Assembly (NCBI GenBank): GCA_944385435.1
Contig: CALWXG010000022.1
Location: 1-37,380 of the forward strand
Direction: 5' to 3'
Origin: an uncultured Oscillospiraceae bacterium
GTDB lineage: Bacteria; Bacillota; Clostridia; Oscillospirales; Oscillospiraceae
DNA: 37,380 nt
In this document: positions 1 to 7,057 of the stretch, piece after piece
How positions within the stretch are numbered: the first letter of the stretch is position 1
Layout of the letters: every line of letters starts with the position of its first letter
Notes under the pieces: generated by a model
What the model saw: only the letters and a program-made list of their open reading frames with translations
The model's database searches: none
What the model was told of the DNA's origin: nothing
Position numbers and translations under genes: made by a program

Positions 1-1029
1 CAGCACCTGCGCCCCCGCACCAACCTGTTCTCCGCCGCCTTCCGGGTGCGCTCCGTGGCCGCCCACGCCATCCACACTTTCTTCCAGGACCGGGGCTTCG
101 TCTACGTCCACACCCCCATCATCACCGCCAGTGACTGCGAGGGCGCCGGCGAGATGTTCCAGGTGACCACCCTGGACGTGAACGATCCCCCCCGCCTGCC
201 CGACGGCAGCGTGGACTGGTCCAAGGACTTCTTCGGCAAACGGGCCAATCTCACCGTGTCCGGTCAGCTCAACGCGGAGAACTTCGCCATGGCCTTCGGC
301 AGCGTCTACACCTTCGGCCCCACCTTCCGGGCGGAGAACTCCAACACCCAGCGCCACGCCGCCGAGTTCTGGATGATCGAGCCGGAGATCGCCTTCGCCG
401 ACCTGAACGACGACATGGACCTGGCCGAGGCCATGATCAAGCACATCATCAACTATGTGATGGACCGTTGCCCCGATGAGATGGCCTTCTTCAACTCCTT
501 TGTGGACAAGGGGCTGGTGGAGCGGCTGCGCCACGTGGCGGACTCCGATTTCGGCCGGGTGAGCTATACCGAGGCCATCGAGCTGCTGAAACAGAACAAC
601 GACAAATTCGACTACAAGGTGGACTGGGGCTGTGATCTGCAGACTGAGCACGAGCGGTATCTCACCGAGCAGGTGTTCAAGAAGCCGGTGTTCGTCACCG
701 ACTATCCCAAGGATATCAAGGCCTTCTATATGCGTCTGAACGACGACGGCAAAACCGTGGCCGCCGCCGACTGCCTGGTGCCCGGCATCGGGGAGATCAT
801 CGGCGGGAGCCAGCGTGAGGAGCGGCTGGACGTGCTGGAGGTGCGCATGGCCGAGCTGGGCCTGGACCCCAAGGACTACTGGTGGTATCTGGACCTGCGG
901 CGCTACGGCTCCTGCCGCCACGCCGGCTTCGGCCTGGGCTTCGAGCGGATGGTGATGTACCTCACCGGCATCTCCAACATCCGGGACGTGGAGCTGCATC
1001 CCCGCACCGTGGGCAACGCGGACTTCTGA
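1..1029 (+). CDS. asnS: Asparagine--tRNA ligase, C-terminal part (5' end outside window)
   Basis: This enzyme charges tRNA-Asn with asparagine in the cytoplasm. The frame is open from base 1, where [17 protein letters not shown] is read before the first methionine-like codon at 46. The gene therefore starts upstream of the window and this is a partial CDS, not a 327-residue protein. The class II synthetase core is present. Motif 2 is [21 protein letters not shown]-like (about residues 95-115 of the visible part), and motif 3 is [16 protein letters not shown] near the C-terminus. The N-terminal OB-fold anticodon-binding domain is the missing part. The Asn (not Asp) assignment rests on the overall resemblance to AsnRS, including the [12 protein letters not shown] segment. 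The stop is followed within 15 bp by a terminator, so asnS ends its transcription unit. Confidence 0.95.
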   Translation, partial: QHLRPRTNLFSAAFRVRSVAAHAIHTFFQDRGFVYVHTPIITASDCEGAGEMFQVTTLDVNDPPRLPDGSVDWSKDFFGKRANLTVSGQLNAENFAMAFGSVYTFGPTFRAENSNTQRHAAEFWMIEPEIAFADLNDDMDLAEAMIKHIINYVMDRCPDEMAFFNSFVDKGLVERLRHVADSDFGRVSYTEAIELLKQNNDKFDYKVDWGCDLQTEHERYLTEQVFKKPVFVTDYPKDIKAFYMRLNDDGKTVAAADCLVPGIGEIIGGSQREERLDVLEVRMAELGLDPKDYWWYLDLRRYGSCRHAGFGLGFERMVMYLTGISNIRDVELHPRTVGNADF

Positions 1030-1043
1030 TCCTGAACTTCAAA

Positions 1044-1095
1044 ACGGCACCCCCATGGCTGCTGCCTCGGGGGTGCCGTCGCTTTTGTGCCGTTT
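1044..1095 (+). terminator. Rho-independent terminator after asnS
   Basis: An 11-bp perfect stem (ACGGCACCCCC at 1044-1054 with GGGGGTGCCGT at 1069-1079) encloses a 14-base loop. It is followed by T-rich sequence (cgcttttgtgccgttttt). It lies between asnS and the convergent minus-strand gene ending at 1097. Confidence 0.75.
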
Positions 1096-1096
1096 T

Positions 1097-1492
1097 TCAA
1101 GGCACTTTTTTCCCTGGAAAACCATACACCGTACAGGGCCGCTTTCTCTTTCCGTCACAGCAGTGCATCCCTTGCTGTTTCGCCCAGGCAATGCAGCCGG
1201 TTGCCAGAGCCAGCGCCAATCCCCCCGCAACCAGTCCGAACCACATTTGTCTGCGGCTGTTTCGCACATAAACAGCAACCTTCTGCTGGGATAATACCGT
1301 CTGCATCTCCCGTGCCACCACTTCCGGTGCGCCCAGACGCTCCCGGAGTTCCTGACGGCTCAGGTACTTCACATCCGGCTGAGTTTCCTCCAGCTCATGC
1401 CTCCACCCCGAAATCAACCGTTCCCGGTCTGCTGAAGGTGCACACAGCAGCCGCTTCACCTCTCCCAAATATGCCTCAAACTCCTGTGTCAT
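1097..1492 (-). CDS. Small HAAS/DUF1700-like single-pass membrane protein
   Basis: This is a 131-residue protein of unknown biochemical role, resembling the HAAS/DUF1700-type proteins usually encoded next to PadR regulators. The N-terminal 70 residues form a charged helical domain (MTQEFEAYLGEVKRLL start, then SRQELRERLGAPEVVAREM). One hydrophobic segment follows (MWFGLVAGGLALALATGCIAWA), then a short basic tail with three further cysteines. The ATG at 1492 is preferred over a TTG at 1510 because an AAGGGGG ribosome binding site sits 8-10 bases upstream. The gene overlaps the 3' end of padR by 17 bp, so the two are translationally coupled. In known PadR/HAAS pairs the membrane protein takes part in envelope-stress-type sensing; that function is not proven here. 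Confidence 0.7.
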   Translation of the reverse strand: MTQEFEAYLGEVKRLLCAPSADRERLISGWRHELEETQPDVKYLSRQELRERLGAPEVVAREMQTVLSQQKVAVYVRNSRRQMWFGLVAGGLALALATGCIAWAKQQGMHCCDGKRKRPCTVYGFPGKKVP

Positions 1493-1835
1493 CCTCACAT
1501 CCCCCTTCAATCAGCCTGATAAACGCCCGGTGCATCTCGTAATAGACCTTGATACATTGATCCAGATATTTCTTGCCTTTTGGAGTGATGGCATAATAGC
1601 TGCGGGCCCGGTTCTGAACTACCTCGGTCCGCTCCACCCGGACATACCCCTGTTCTTCCAGACGATAGAGGATCGGGTAGAGCACCGTAATCGTGAATCT
1701 GCCACAGCTGCGCTTTTTCATTGCCTGTGAAATCTCATAGCCGTACATCACCCGCTCCCGCAGCAGGCTCAGCACCACAAGCGGACTGGTTGCCCGTTTG
1801 TAATAGGACTCAAAATCGTGGCCTGCATCTCCCAT
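1476..1835 (-). CDS. PadR family transcriptional regulator
   Basis: This is a 119-residue cytoplasmic DNA-binding repressor of the short PadR class. The winged-helix domain is clear: LSLLRERVMYGYEISQAMKK is the recognition region, then FTITVLYPILYRLEEQGYV, and a wing ending SYYAITPKGKKYL. A short C-terminal dimerisation helix follows. The ATG at 1835 is preceded by a GGGGGG-type ribosome binding site. It is the first gene of a two-gene operon with the overlapping HAAS-like membrane protein. A GTTCCT-N8-AGGAAC inverted repeat lies just upstream and could be its operator. No effector can be deduced. Confidence 0.9.
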   Translation of the reverse strand: MGDAGHDFESYYKRATSPLVVLSLLRERVMYGYEISQAMKKRSCGRFTITVLYPILYRLEEQGYVRVERTEVVQNRARSYYAITPKGKKYLDQCIKVYYEMHRAFIRLIEGGCEDDTGV

Positions 1836-1854
1836 TGGAACGCCCCCCTTTTAC

Positions 1855-1874
1855 GTTCCTTTTACCACAGGAAC
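1855..1874. promoter_or_regulatory. Inverted repeat, candidate PadR operator
   Basis: GTTCCT (1855-1860) and AGGAAC (1869-1874) form a perfect inverted repeat with an 8-bp spacer, 20 bp upstream of the padR start codon. The arm-N8-arm geometry matches the layout described for PadR sites (ATGTA-N8-TACAT), although the arm sequence differs. Autoregulation is an inference. Confidence 0.4.
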
Positions 1875-1896
1875 AAACAAAACGCAATATATAGCA

Positions 1897-1925
1897 TTGA
1901 CATTTATTTGCTTGTCCCGTATAAT
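1897..1925 (+). promoter_or_regulatory. Consensus sigma-A promoter of candidate sRNA
   Basis: TTGACA at 1897-1902 and TATAAT at 1920-1925 are separated by exactly 17 bp, a perfect consensus. No protein-coding gene follows; a strong terminator lies 115 bp downstream. Confidence 0.8.
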
Positions 1926-1931
1926 AGCGAC

Positions 1932-2081
1932 GAAGAGTCAGTCTGTCTGAACAGCTGCCGCATCTTCTTCCGTTTTCAGCGCAGTGTTTCCTCCGTTTCC
2001 TCTCCCTTATGGGATTAGGAATATTGATGGCTTCTGAACCAAGCCGGAACCGCCTGGGCATCAGGCGGTTCCGGCTTTTTT
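1932..2081 (+). ncRNA. Candidate small noncoding RNA (about 150 nt)
   Basis: A perfect consensus promoter (TTGACA-17-TATAAT, ending 1925) points into this stretch. It ends in a very strong intrinsic terminator: a 16-bp stem (2041-2056 with 2062-2077), a 5-base loop and a run of six T. The body contains no credible gene. Its central part is pyrimidine-rich, with repeated CTTCTTCC, TTTCCTCC and TTTCCTCTCCC tracts (about 1965-2007) that are complementary to Shine-Dalgarno sequences. Known Firmicutes trans-acting sRNAs use such C/U-rich loops to block translation, so that role is a reasonable inference. I do not recognise it as 6S, SRP, tmRNA or RNase P RNA. A short frame from 2009 would run through the terminator and is not convincing. 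Confidence 0.55.
2041..2081 (+). terminator. Strong rho-independent terminator
   Basis: AAGCCGGAACCGCCTG (2041-2056) pairs perfectly with CAGGCGGTTCCGGCTT (2062-2077) around loop GGCAT, followed by TTTTTT. It is the 3' end of the candidate sRNA. Confidence 0.9.
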
Positions 2082-2142
2082 GTCCGCCGCCCTGATGCCG
2101 CGGACACATGTAAAATTTTTTAGGATTTTTCATAAAATCCTC

Positions 2143-2171
2143 TGGACATTCCCCGCCAAATATAGTATGAT
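2143..2171 (+). promoter_or_regulatory. Promoter of second noncoding transcript
   Basis: TGGACA (2143-2148) and TATGAT (2166-2171) are separated by 17 bp. They lie upstream of a 330-bp segment with no open reading frame on the same strand and a terminator at its end. Confidence 0.65.
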
Positions 2172-2177
2172 ATAGCC

Positions 2178-2509
2178 AGAAAGGAAAAGGTGATTCCCAT
2201 GTACTAACCGGTACGGAGATCCAACTTTCCGCTGTTGGGAGCGCTCCATGAATTGAATCCTCAGCATGTTCCAAACACACTTATCCAAGTATCGAACACA
2301 TGACAGGGACCTGGCCCCAAGCATAAGCTGCAGGAAATCAGTTGTCGGAAGTCAAGGATGTTCAAACGTTTGAAGAAACTGTGAGTGAATCATTTCAGGC
2401 GATCTACAAAGCAACCTAAGAAGAAAGTGTAGGTATTGTCCATTGGAAACTCAGAACCAGCAGTAAGCCCCCAGCCGCGATGTAGGACGGCTGGGGGCTT
2501 GGTGTTTTT
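2178..2509 (+). ncRNA. Candidate large structured noncoding RNA (about 330 nt)
   Basis: This unit runs from a good promoter (TGGACA-17-TATGAT) to a strong terminator at 2465-2509. Plus-strand frames are closed; the first ATG reads ATG TAC TAA. Base composition is less GC-rich than the neighbours, and many local pairings are visible: GTAC/GTAC around 2200-2215, CCAAC/GTTGG nested in GGAG/CTCC (about 2216-2248), the 14-bp palindrome TTCAAACGTTTGAA at 2361-2374, and CTACA/TGTAG (about 2403-2433). It lacks the landmarks of tmRNA, RNase P RNA and SRP RNA. Stand-alone structured RNAs of this size in Clostridia include the raiA motif, which is the first model to test. I cannot confirm an assignment by eye. 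Confidence 0.55.
2465..2509 (+). terminator. Rho-independent terminator of second RNA
   Basis: AAGCCCCCAGCCG (2465-2477) pairs with CGGCTGGGGGCTT (2488-2500), followed by ggtgttttt. Confidence 0.8.
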
Positions 2510-2581
2510 ATCAGGGTTTCTCTCCGCCTGCGCGGGAAGCTGCGGGCTTCAGCCCCGGCAGCCCCCCGCGAAAGCAGATTG

Positions 2582-4630
2582 TCACCACTGTGTCAGTTCC
2601 AGATAGAGGTCCTTGTACTGCCTTGCCGAATTCCCCCAGGAGACGTCCTTTGCCATATCCCGCTGGACCACCTCATCCCAGTGATAGCGGTTGGTGAAAT
2701 AGGCGGTTTTCGCCCGGTTGATGGCATCCAGGAGCAGACCTGCGTCATAGCGGTCAAAGGTAAAGCCATTTCCGCCGCCGGTGAAATCGTTGTAGGGCTC
2801 CACCGTATCCTTCAGGCCCCCGGTCTCCCGGACAATGGGCAGGGTCCCGTAGTGCATGGCGTTGAGCTGGGTCAGGCCGCAGGGCTCGAAGCGGGAAGGC
2901 ACCAGCAGCGCGTCCGCACCGGCATAGATGCGGTGCGCCCGGGGCTCATCATACTGAATACAGGCGCTGAACGTGCCCCGATAGGCGCCCTCATAATAGC
3001 GGAACGCATCCTCGTACTGCTTGTCGCCGGTACCCAGGACGATCATCTGCGTATTGCCGTCCAGAATCTGGGGGACAATGGCATTGACCAGATCCAGGCC
3101 CTTCTGATTGGTGAGGCGGGAGATCAGGCCGATGACGAATTTGCCCGCATCCTGTTCCAGGCCCAGTTCGCTCTGCAGGGCCAGCTTGTTCTCCATCTTG
3201 TGGTCCAGCACGTTTCCAAGTCCATAGTGGACCGCCAGGGCGGGGTCTGTCTCCGGGTTCCACATATCGTAATCAATCCCGTTGACAATGCCCCGCAGCT
3301 TTCCGCTGTGGTAACGCAGGTGTTCCTCCAGCCCCTCACCGTACTCACTGGTCTGAATTTCCCAGGCGTAGGTTCCGCTGACGGTGGTGATGCGGTCGGC
3401 ATAGGCCAGACCGCCCTTGAGCATGTTGGCATCCAGCCAGTTCTGCTGCAGCGCCCCCATATTGAACACTTCATCCGGCAGCCCGGACCAGTACTGGATG
3501 GTGGGAATGTTGTAGACGCCCTGGAAGCGCAGGTTGTGAATGGTGAGAATGGAGCGGGCGTGGGCCACCGCGGAGTCCCGGAACAGAGTGCGCAGATAAA
3601 CCGGCACCAGAGCCGCCTGCCAGTCATGACAGTGGACAATGTCGGGAATCCAGTTCATATAGTTCAAAGCGGCCAGCGCAGCCTTGCTGAAGAAGCAGTA
3701 TCTCGGAATGTCATCCACCAGATTGATGTAGGGGTTGCCCATGGAGAAGAACTCCTGGTTGTCGATAAAATCGTACACCACGCCGTCGCAGATGTACTCC
3801 ATAATCCCCACATAATAGTTGCGTCCGGTCTTGCCCAGATCCATGTAAAACTCCCCGCGGTAGACCATCTTGTCCTGATACTCCTGGGGAATGCAGGCAT
3901 AGCGGGGCAGAATGACACGCACGTCGCAATTCAGCCGCACCAGTTCACGGGGCAGGGCGTACATCACGTCACCCAGCCCGCCTGTCTTGACAAAGGGATA
4001 ACACTCCGAACCGATAAACGCGATGCTCCTTCTGGGCAGATTGGACATCTCGTCAGCCTCCTTCACAACAGATGTAGTTTCCTGGGCAGCGGGGGCAGCT
4101 TCCTCCGCAACGGGAGCCTCCGCTGCGGGCTCTGTCGTTACCTCTGCAGGGGCAATCGCAGGTTCCGCCGCAGCCGGCTGCTCCTGATCCTGGGCAGGCT
4201 TGGCCTTTTTCCTGGCAGCACTGGTCCTCTTCGTCTTGGTTTTTTCCTTCTCCTGTGCGGGAACAGCTGCTTCCTGATCGGTTTTCTTCCTGGCTGTCCG
4301 CTTGGCGGCCGGTTTTGCCGTTTCTTCCGCAGCAGTCTCCGCCTGGGCGGCAGGCTCCGCTTTCTTGCTGGTGGTCTTTCTGGCAGTCTTTCTGCCGGCG
4401 GGCTTCCCCGTTTCCTCCGCAGGGACAGCCTCTGTCCCGGTGGAGGAACTCTTTTTCCTCGCCCTGGCCGGCTTCTTTTCTGCTGACTTCTCCGTTTGTT
4501 TCGCAGCAGTCGCTTCCTCTGCGGCGGGTACGGCAGTCACCGCGGTAGAAGTCTCCTGTTCCACAACCGGAGCCGCAGTCTCCTTGGCCGCTGCATTTTC
4601 CTTTGTGGGATCTGCTTTTTTCCGTGGCAT
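2582..4630 (-). CDS. glgA: Glycogen (starch) synthase with 194-residue Lys/Ala-rich N-terminal extension
   Basis: This GT5-family enzyme transfers glucose from ADP-glucose to growing alpha-1,4-glucan. The catalytic part begins at Met195 (SIAFIGSECYPFVKTGGLGDV, with the KTGGLGDV ADP-glucose-binding motif). It continues through the second Rossmann domain to PSRFEPCGLTQL and ETGGLKDTV and ends LTQW, a normal 488-residue GlgA. Residues 1-194 are low-complexity Lys/Ala/Glu/Thr with repeated RKTARKT, AAKRTARKK and TSAARKKAK blocks, like histone-H1 or AlgP-type tails. The ATG at 4630 has a GAAAGGAAGG site. Met195 (ATG at 4046-4048) has its own perfect AAGGAGG (4057-4063) at 8-base spacing, so a short form may also be made. 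No other glycogen genes are adjacent. A minus-strand promoter lies at 4782-4810. Confidence 0.92.
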   Translation of the reverse strand: MPRKKADPTKENAAAKETAAPVVEQETSTAVTAVPAAEEATAAKQTEKSAEKKPARARKKSSSTGTEAVPAEETGKPAGRKTARKTTSKKAEPAAQAETAAEETAKPAAKRTARKKTDQEAAVPAQEKEKTKTKRTSAARKKAKPAQDQEQPAAAEPAIAPAEVTTEPAAEAPVAEEAAPAAQETTSVVKEADEMSNLPRRSIAFIGSECYPFVKTGGLGDVMYALPRELVRLNCDVRVILPRYACIPQEYQDKMVYRGEFYMDLGKTGRNYYVGIMEYICDGVVYDFIDNQEFFSMGNPYINLVDDIPRYCFFSKAALAALNYMNWIPDIVHCHDWQAALVPVYLRTLFRDSAVAHARSILTIHNLRFQGVYNIPTIQYWSGLPDEVFNMGALQQNWLDANMLKGGLAYADRITTVSGTYAWEIQTSEYGEGLEEHLRYHSGKLRGIVNGIDYDMWNPETDPALAVHYGLGNVLDHKMENKLALQSELGLEQDAGKFVIGLISRLTNQKGLDLVNAIVPQILDGNTQMIVLGTGDKQYEDAFRYYEGAYRGTFSACIQYDEPRAHRIYAGADALLVPSRFEPCGLTQLNAMHYGTLPIVRETGGLKDTVEPYNDFTGGGNGFTFDRYDAGLLLDAINRAKTAYFTNRYHWDEVVQRDMAKDVSWGNSARQYKDLYLELTQW
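4057..4063 (-). promoter_or_regulatory. Internal Shine-Dalgarno within glgA
   Basis: AAGGAGG on the minus strand lies 8 bases before the in-frame ATG at 4048. That ATG begins the conserved GlgA domain (MSNLPRRSIAFIG). It is as strong as any start signal in the window and would yield a standard-length enzyme without the basic tail. Confidence 0.6.
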
Positions 4631-4781
4631 CGTGAACCTTCCTTTCTCCTACCTGTGTGTGGTCAGACCTCTCTCCCCCTTCCAGGCGGGGAAAGGGTTC
4701 AGATGCAAAGCGCCGGCGTCTCCCTCCCGGCCGGCTCCCCGCATCCGTCAAATCTGAGCTCACCTTCCGATTTCTGGCCCT

Positions 4782-4810
4782 ATTTTACCAGAAACATCCG
4801 CCGCCGTCCA
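4782..4810 (-). promoter_or_regulatory. Putative glgA promoter
   Basis: On the minus strand TGGACG (4805-4810) and TAAAAT (4782-4787) are spaced 17 bp. This lies in the 287-bp gap between glgA and the DUF1643 gene and implies a leader of about 145 nt. I see nothing else definite in the gap. Confidence 0.45.
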
Positions 4811-4917
4811 GTGGGGAGTTGTTTTTCTTCTCCAATTCTCTGCTCTTTTCCCCGGCTTTCCGGTGTTTTCCTGTCGGAAAACGTCGGTATCTCCACAGCC
4901 GGAGTCCCTTGCGGCCG

Positions 4918-5538
4918 TCAGCCCAGGTGATCCAGGTACTCCTCCACGGGAAATTCCTCCAGCACGCTGTCTTTGCGCAGGTACAGCGGGTGGTGGGGAT
5001 GCCCTTTTTTCGACCGTTTCCCCGCGCTGTACCACCGGGCGCCCCGGGTCCTGCCGATGTCAATCATATCCCGGACGCAGTCGGGCAGATAGGGACGTTT
5101 TTCAAGGATGGTTCCCCAGGCCGCCCAGACCGCGGGGCTGCCCGTCCGGTCCAAAGAGAGGGCGTAGTCAAAGGCCCGCATGTTTTCCCGGTGGAGGACG
5201 GGATTGCACTCCCGCTCCATGTTGTCCGGGTTGGTGGCCCGCTGGGCGTAGACATTGAACATAATGAAGCTGTCAAATCCGTTGTGCAGCGCCACCCGCT
5301 CCACTGATTTCAGGGTGTTGTCCAGATCGTCCGGGGCGGCGGTGGACGGATTGATGCCCACACAGATCAGGGGATTTTCCCCTCTCGTCCCCAGAATGTA
5401 CCGATACTGCCTGTACTCATTGGGGACATAGATCCATTTTGTCACATCATAGCGGTCATTGGGCTGTTCCGACTGCGCCAGCACCACCTCAAAGGGCGGC
5501 AGTTCCAGCTCGCTGGTAAGTACTTCCGGGATGTGCAT
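4918..5538 (-). CDS. DUF1643 domain-containing protein
   Basis: This is a 206-residue soluble protein of the DUF1643 family. The recognisable core is YILGTRGENPLICVGINPSTAAPDDLDNTL, followed by the ERVALHNGFDSFIMFNVYAQRATNP segment and a C-terminal GKRSKKGHPHHPLYLRKDS stretch. These are hallmarks of a family whose biochemical function is unknown; some members are found near phage or nucleotide-modification genes. The ATG at 5538 has AGAAGGAG 8 bases upstream; an upstream TTG at 5559 overlaps that site and is rejected. The gene is monocistronic and diverges from sfsA. No signal peptide or membrane segment is visible. Confidence 0.8.
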   Translation of the reverse strand: MHIPEVLTSELELPPFEVVLAQSEQPNDRYDVTKWIYVPNEYRQYRYILGTRGENPLICVGINPSTAAPDDLDNTLKSVERVALHNGFDSFIMFNVYAQRATNPDNMERECNPVLHRENMRAFDYALSLDRTGSPAVWAAWGTILEKRPYLPDCVRDMIDIGRTRGARWYSAGKRSKKGHPHHPLYLRKDSVLEEFPVEEYLDHLG

Positions 5539-5570
5539 AAGCCATACTCCTTCTGACAATATTCCACCTC

Positions 5571-5599
5571 ATTATGACAGATTCCCAGGCAAAAGGCAA
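5571..5599 (-). promoter_or_regulatory. Promoter of DUF1643 gene
   Basis: On the minus strand TTGCCT (5594-5599) and CATAAT (5571-5576) are spaced 17 bp, just upstream of the ribosome binding site of the gene starting at 5538. Confidence 0.5.
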
Positions 5600-5614
5600 A
5601 ATGTATTTTCCGTA

Positions 5615-5643
5615 TTGCCAAACCCCCTTCCACAGGGTATAGT
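5615..5643 (+). promoter_or_regulatory. Promoter of sfsA
   Basis: TTGCCA (5615-5620) and TATAGT (5638-5643) are spaced 17 bp, 37 bp before the sfsA start codon. Confidence 0.6.
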
Positions 5644-5679
5644 ACTGCCTGTAACACTGTCCTCAGGAGATGACCTGCC

Positions 5680-6378
5680 ATGACCTATCGCGCTGTCCGT
5701 CCCGCCCGCTTTCTCGCCCGGCCCAACCGCTTTCTCGCCCTGGTGGAGCTGGAGGGCAAAGAGGAGACGGTACACGTCAAGAATACCGGCCGGTGCCGGG
5801 AACTGCTCCTCCCGGACCGCACGGTCTATCTGGAAGAGAGCCGGAACCCCAACCGTAAAACCCGCTTTGATCTCATCGCGGTGGACAAAGACGGCCTGCT
5901 CATCAATATGGATGCCCAGGCTCCCAATCAGGTCTTTTCCGAATGGGCCCGCGCCGGCCATTTCCGGGAAGATCTCACCCTCCTGCGCCCGGAAACCACA
6001 TGGGGCAGCTCCCGCTTCGATTTCTACTGGGAGGACAGCCATGGGCGCAGAGGCTTTGTGGAGGTCAAGGGCTGCACACTGGAGGAACAGGGGCTGGCCA
6101 TGTTTCCCGATGCCCCCACCCTGCGGGGCGTCAGACATCTGCGGGAGCTGGCCAGGGCACAGCAGGAGGGATATCTCAACACGGTATGTATCGTACTGCA
6201 GATGAAGGGCTGTCATCTCTTCTGCCCCAACGAGCGCACGCACCCGGAATTTGGCCAGGCCCTCCGGGAGGCGGCACAGGCAGGCGTCCAGGTACTGGCG
6301 GTGGACTGCCGGGCCACGCCGGACCGGCTGGAAATTGACGAGCACGTTCCCGTGTCCCTGGTGATGCGGGAGCCGTAA
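5680..6378 (+). CDS. sfsA: DNA/RNA nuclease SfsA
   Basis: This is a 232-residue protein of the SfsA family, first named for sugar-fermentation stimulation in E. coli and related to nucleases. The N-terminal OB-like part (RFLARPNRFLALVELEGKEETVHVKNTGRCRELL) is followed by the PD-(D/E)XK-type nuclease core. Its key residues are in SSRFDFYW and FVEVKGCTLEE (the D...EVK catalytic pattern), then FPDAPTLRGVRHLRELA. Full family length. The ATG at 5680 has AGGAG about 10 bases upstream. It is a single-gene unit with its own promoter, ending in a bidirectional terminator. The physiological role in Firmicutes is not settled. Confidence 0.93.
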   Translation: MTYRAVRPARFLARPNRFLALVELEGKEETVHVKNTGRCRELLLPDRTVYLEESRNPNRKTRFDLIAVDKDGLLINMDAQAPNQVFSEWARAGHFREDLTLLRPETTWGSSRFDFYWEDSHGRRGFVEVKGCTLEEQGLAMFPDAPTLRGVRHLRELARAQQEGYLNTVCIVLQMKGCHLFCPNERTHPEFGQALREAAQAGVQVLAVDCRATPDRLEIDEHVPVSLVMREP

Positions 6379-6382
6379 TATC

Positions 6383-6412
6383 AAAAAGGGACCGCCGAAG
6401 CGGTCCCTTTTT
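6383..6412. terminator. Bidirectional terminator between sfsA and the DUF47 gene
   Basis: AAAAAGGGACCGC (6383-6395) pairs perfectly with GCGGTCCCTTTTT (6400-6412) around CGAA. The A-tract and T-tract make it usable in both directions, serving both convergent genes. Confidence 0.9.
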
Positions 6413-6414
6413 GG

Positions 6415-7035
6415 TCAGGTGTTTTTCATAATGATCCGTTCCATGACGTCGGCCACGTCCTCGCACCGGTCACAGCATTTCTCCAGCTGGTTGTAGAGGG
6501 TGGTCCAGGAGACCACAGTCACCGGGTCGGCCCCCTCGCTGTACAGACGGCGCATGGTTTCCGTGTACAGGCGGTCGCCCTCTTCCTCCATGTGATTAAC
6601 CTCGATGACCAGCTCCCGCAGCAACGCAGACTTGCGGAAATTGTGCATCTCCCCGGTCATCCGCTTCAGCGTGTCGCACAGCCGCTGGATCACATCGGCA
6701 AAGTCCATCACGTCAGGGCGCAGCTGGGTGATGTTGAACATATAGAGCCGCAGCAGCACATCCTCGATGTTGTCCGTCACATCATCAATGGTGCTGGCCA
6801 TCTCCATGATGTCCTCCCGCTCAATGGGGGGCAGGAATTCCTTGTGCAGGCAGGCCATCATCTCATGCTTCCGCTCGTCTGCAGAGTGCTCGATCCGGTG
6901 CATCTCCTCCATGCGCTGGGGAAGCTGCTCCGGATCATAGTGTTCAAAGCAGGTGCGCAGCAGGGCGGCCGCCTGACATCCAAACGCCACACCTTCGGTA
7001 AAGGACTCAAAATAGTTCATTCCCTTTTTGGCCAT
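6415..7035 (-). CDS. DUF47 (PhoU-like) phosphate transport accessory protein
   Basis: This is a 206-residue all-helical cytoplasmic protein of the DUF47 family, related to PhoU. It has repeated acidic, charged helices, with the two PhoU-like halves visible as HRIEHSADERKHEMM...EREDIMEMASTIDDVTDNIED and VNHMEEEGDRLYTETMRRLY...EKCCDRCEDVADVMERI. The E/D-rich helices resemble the metal-cluster-binding E(D)xxxD motifs of PhoU proteins. It lies 22 bp downstream of pit on the same strand. Members of this family are regularly paired with Pit and are thought to modulate it. GGAG lies upstream of the ATG at 7035. Regulation should follow the Pho-box-like repeats upstream of pit. Confidence 0.88.
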   Translation of the reverse strand: MAKKGMNYFESFTEGVAFGCQAAALLRTCFEHYDPEQLPQRMEEMHRIEHSADERKHEMMACLHKEFLPPIEREDIMEMASTIDDVTDNIEDVLLRLYMFNITQLRPDVMDFADVIQRLCDTLKRMTGEMHNFRKSALLRELVIEVNHMEEEGDRLYTETMRRLYSEGADPVTVVSWTTLYNQLEKCCDRCEDVADVMERIIMKNT

Positions 7036-7057
7036 GTTCGTATTCTCCTTCTCTTTC

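Noticed and set aside
1810-2324. Minus-strand open frames covering the two candidate RNA genes
   Set aside because: They have no ribosome binding site or family resemblance, and they run antisense to promoter and terminator signals on the plus strand.
2579-4486. A 635-codon open frame on the plus strand opposite glgA
   Set aside because: It is antisense to a clear glycogen synthase gene, has no recognisable domain, and arises from the GC-rich codon usage of the opposite strand.
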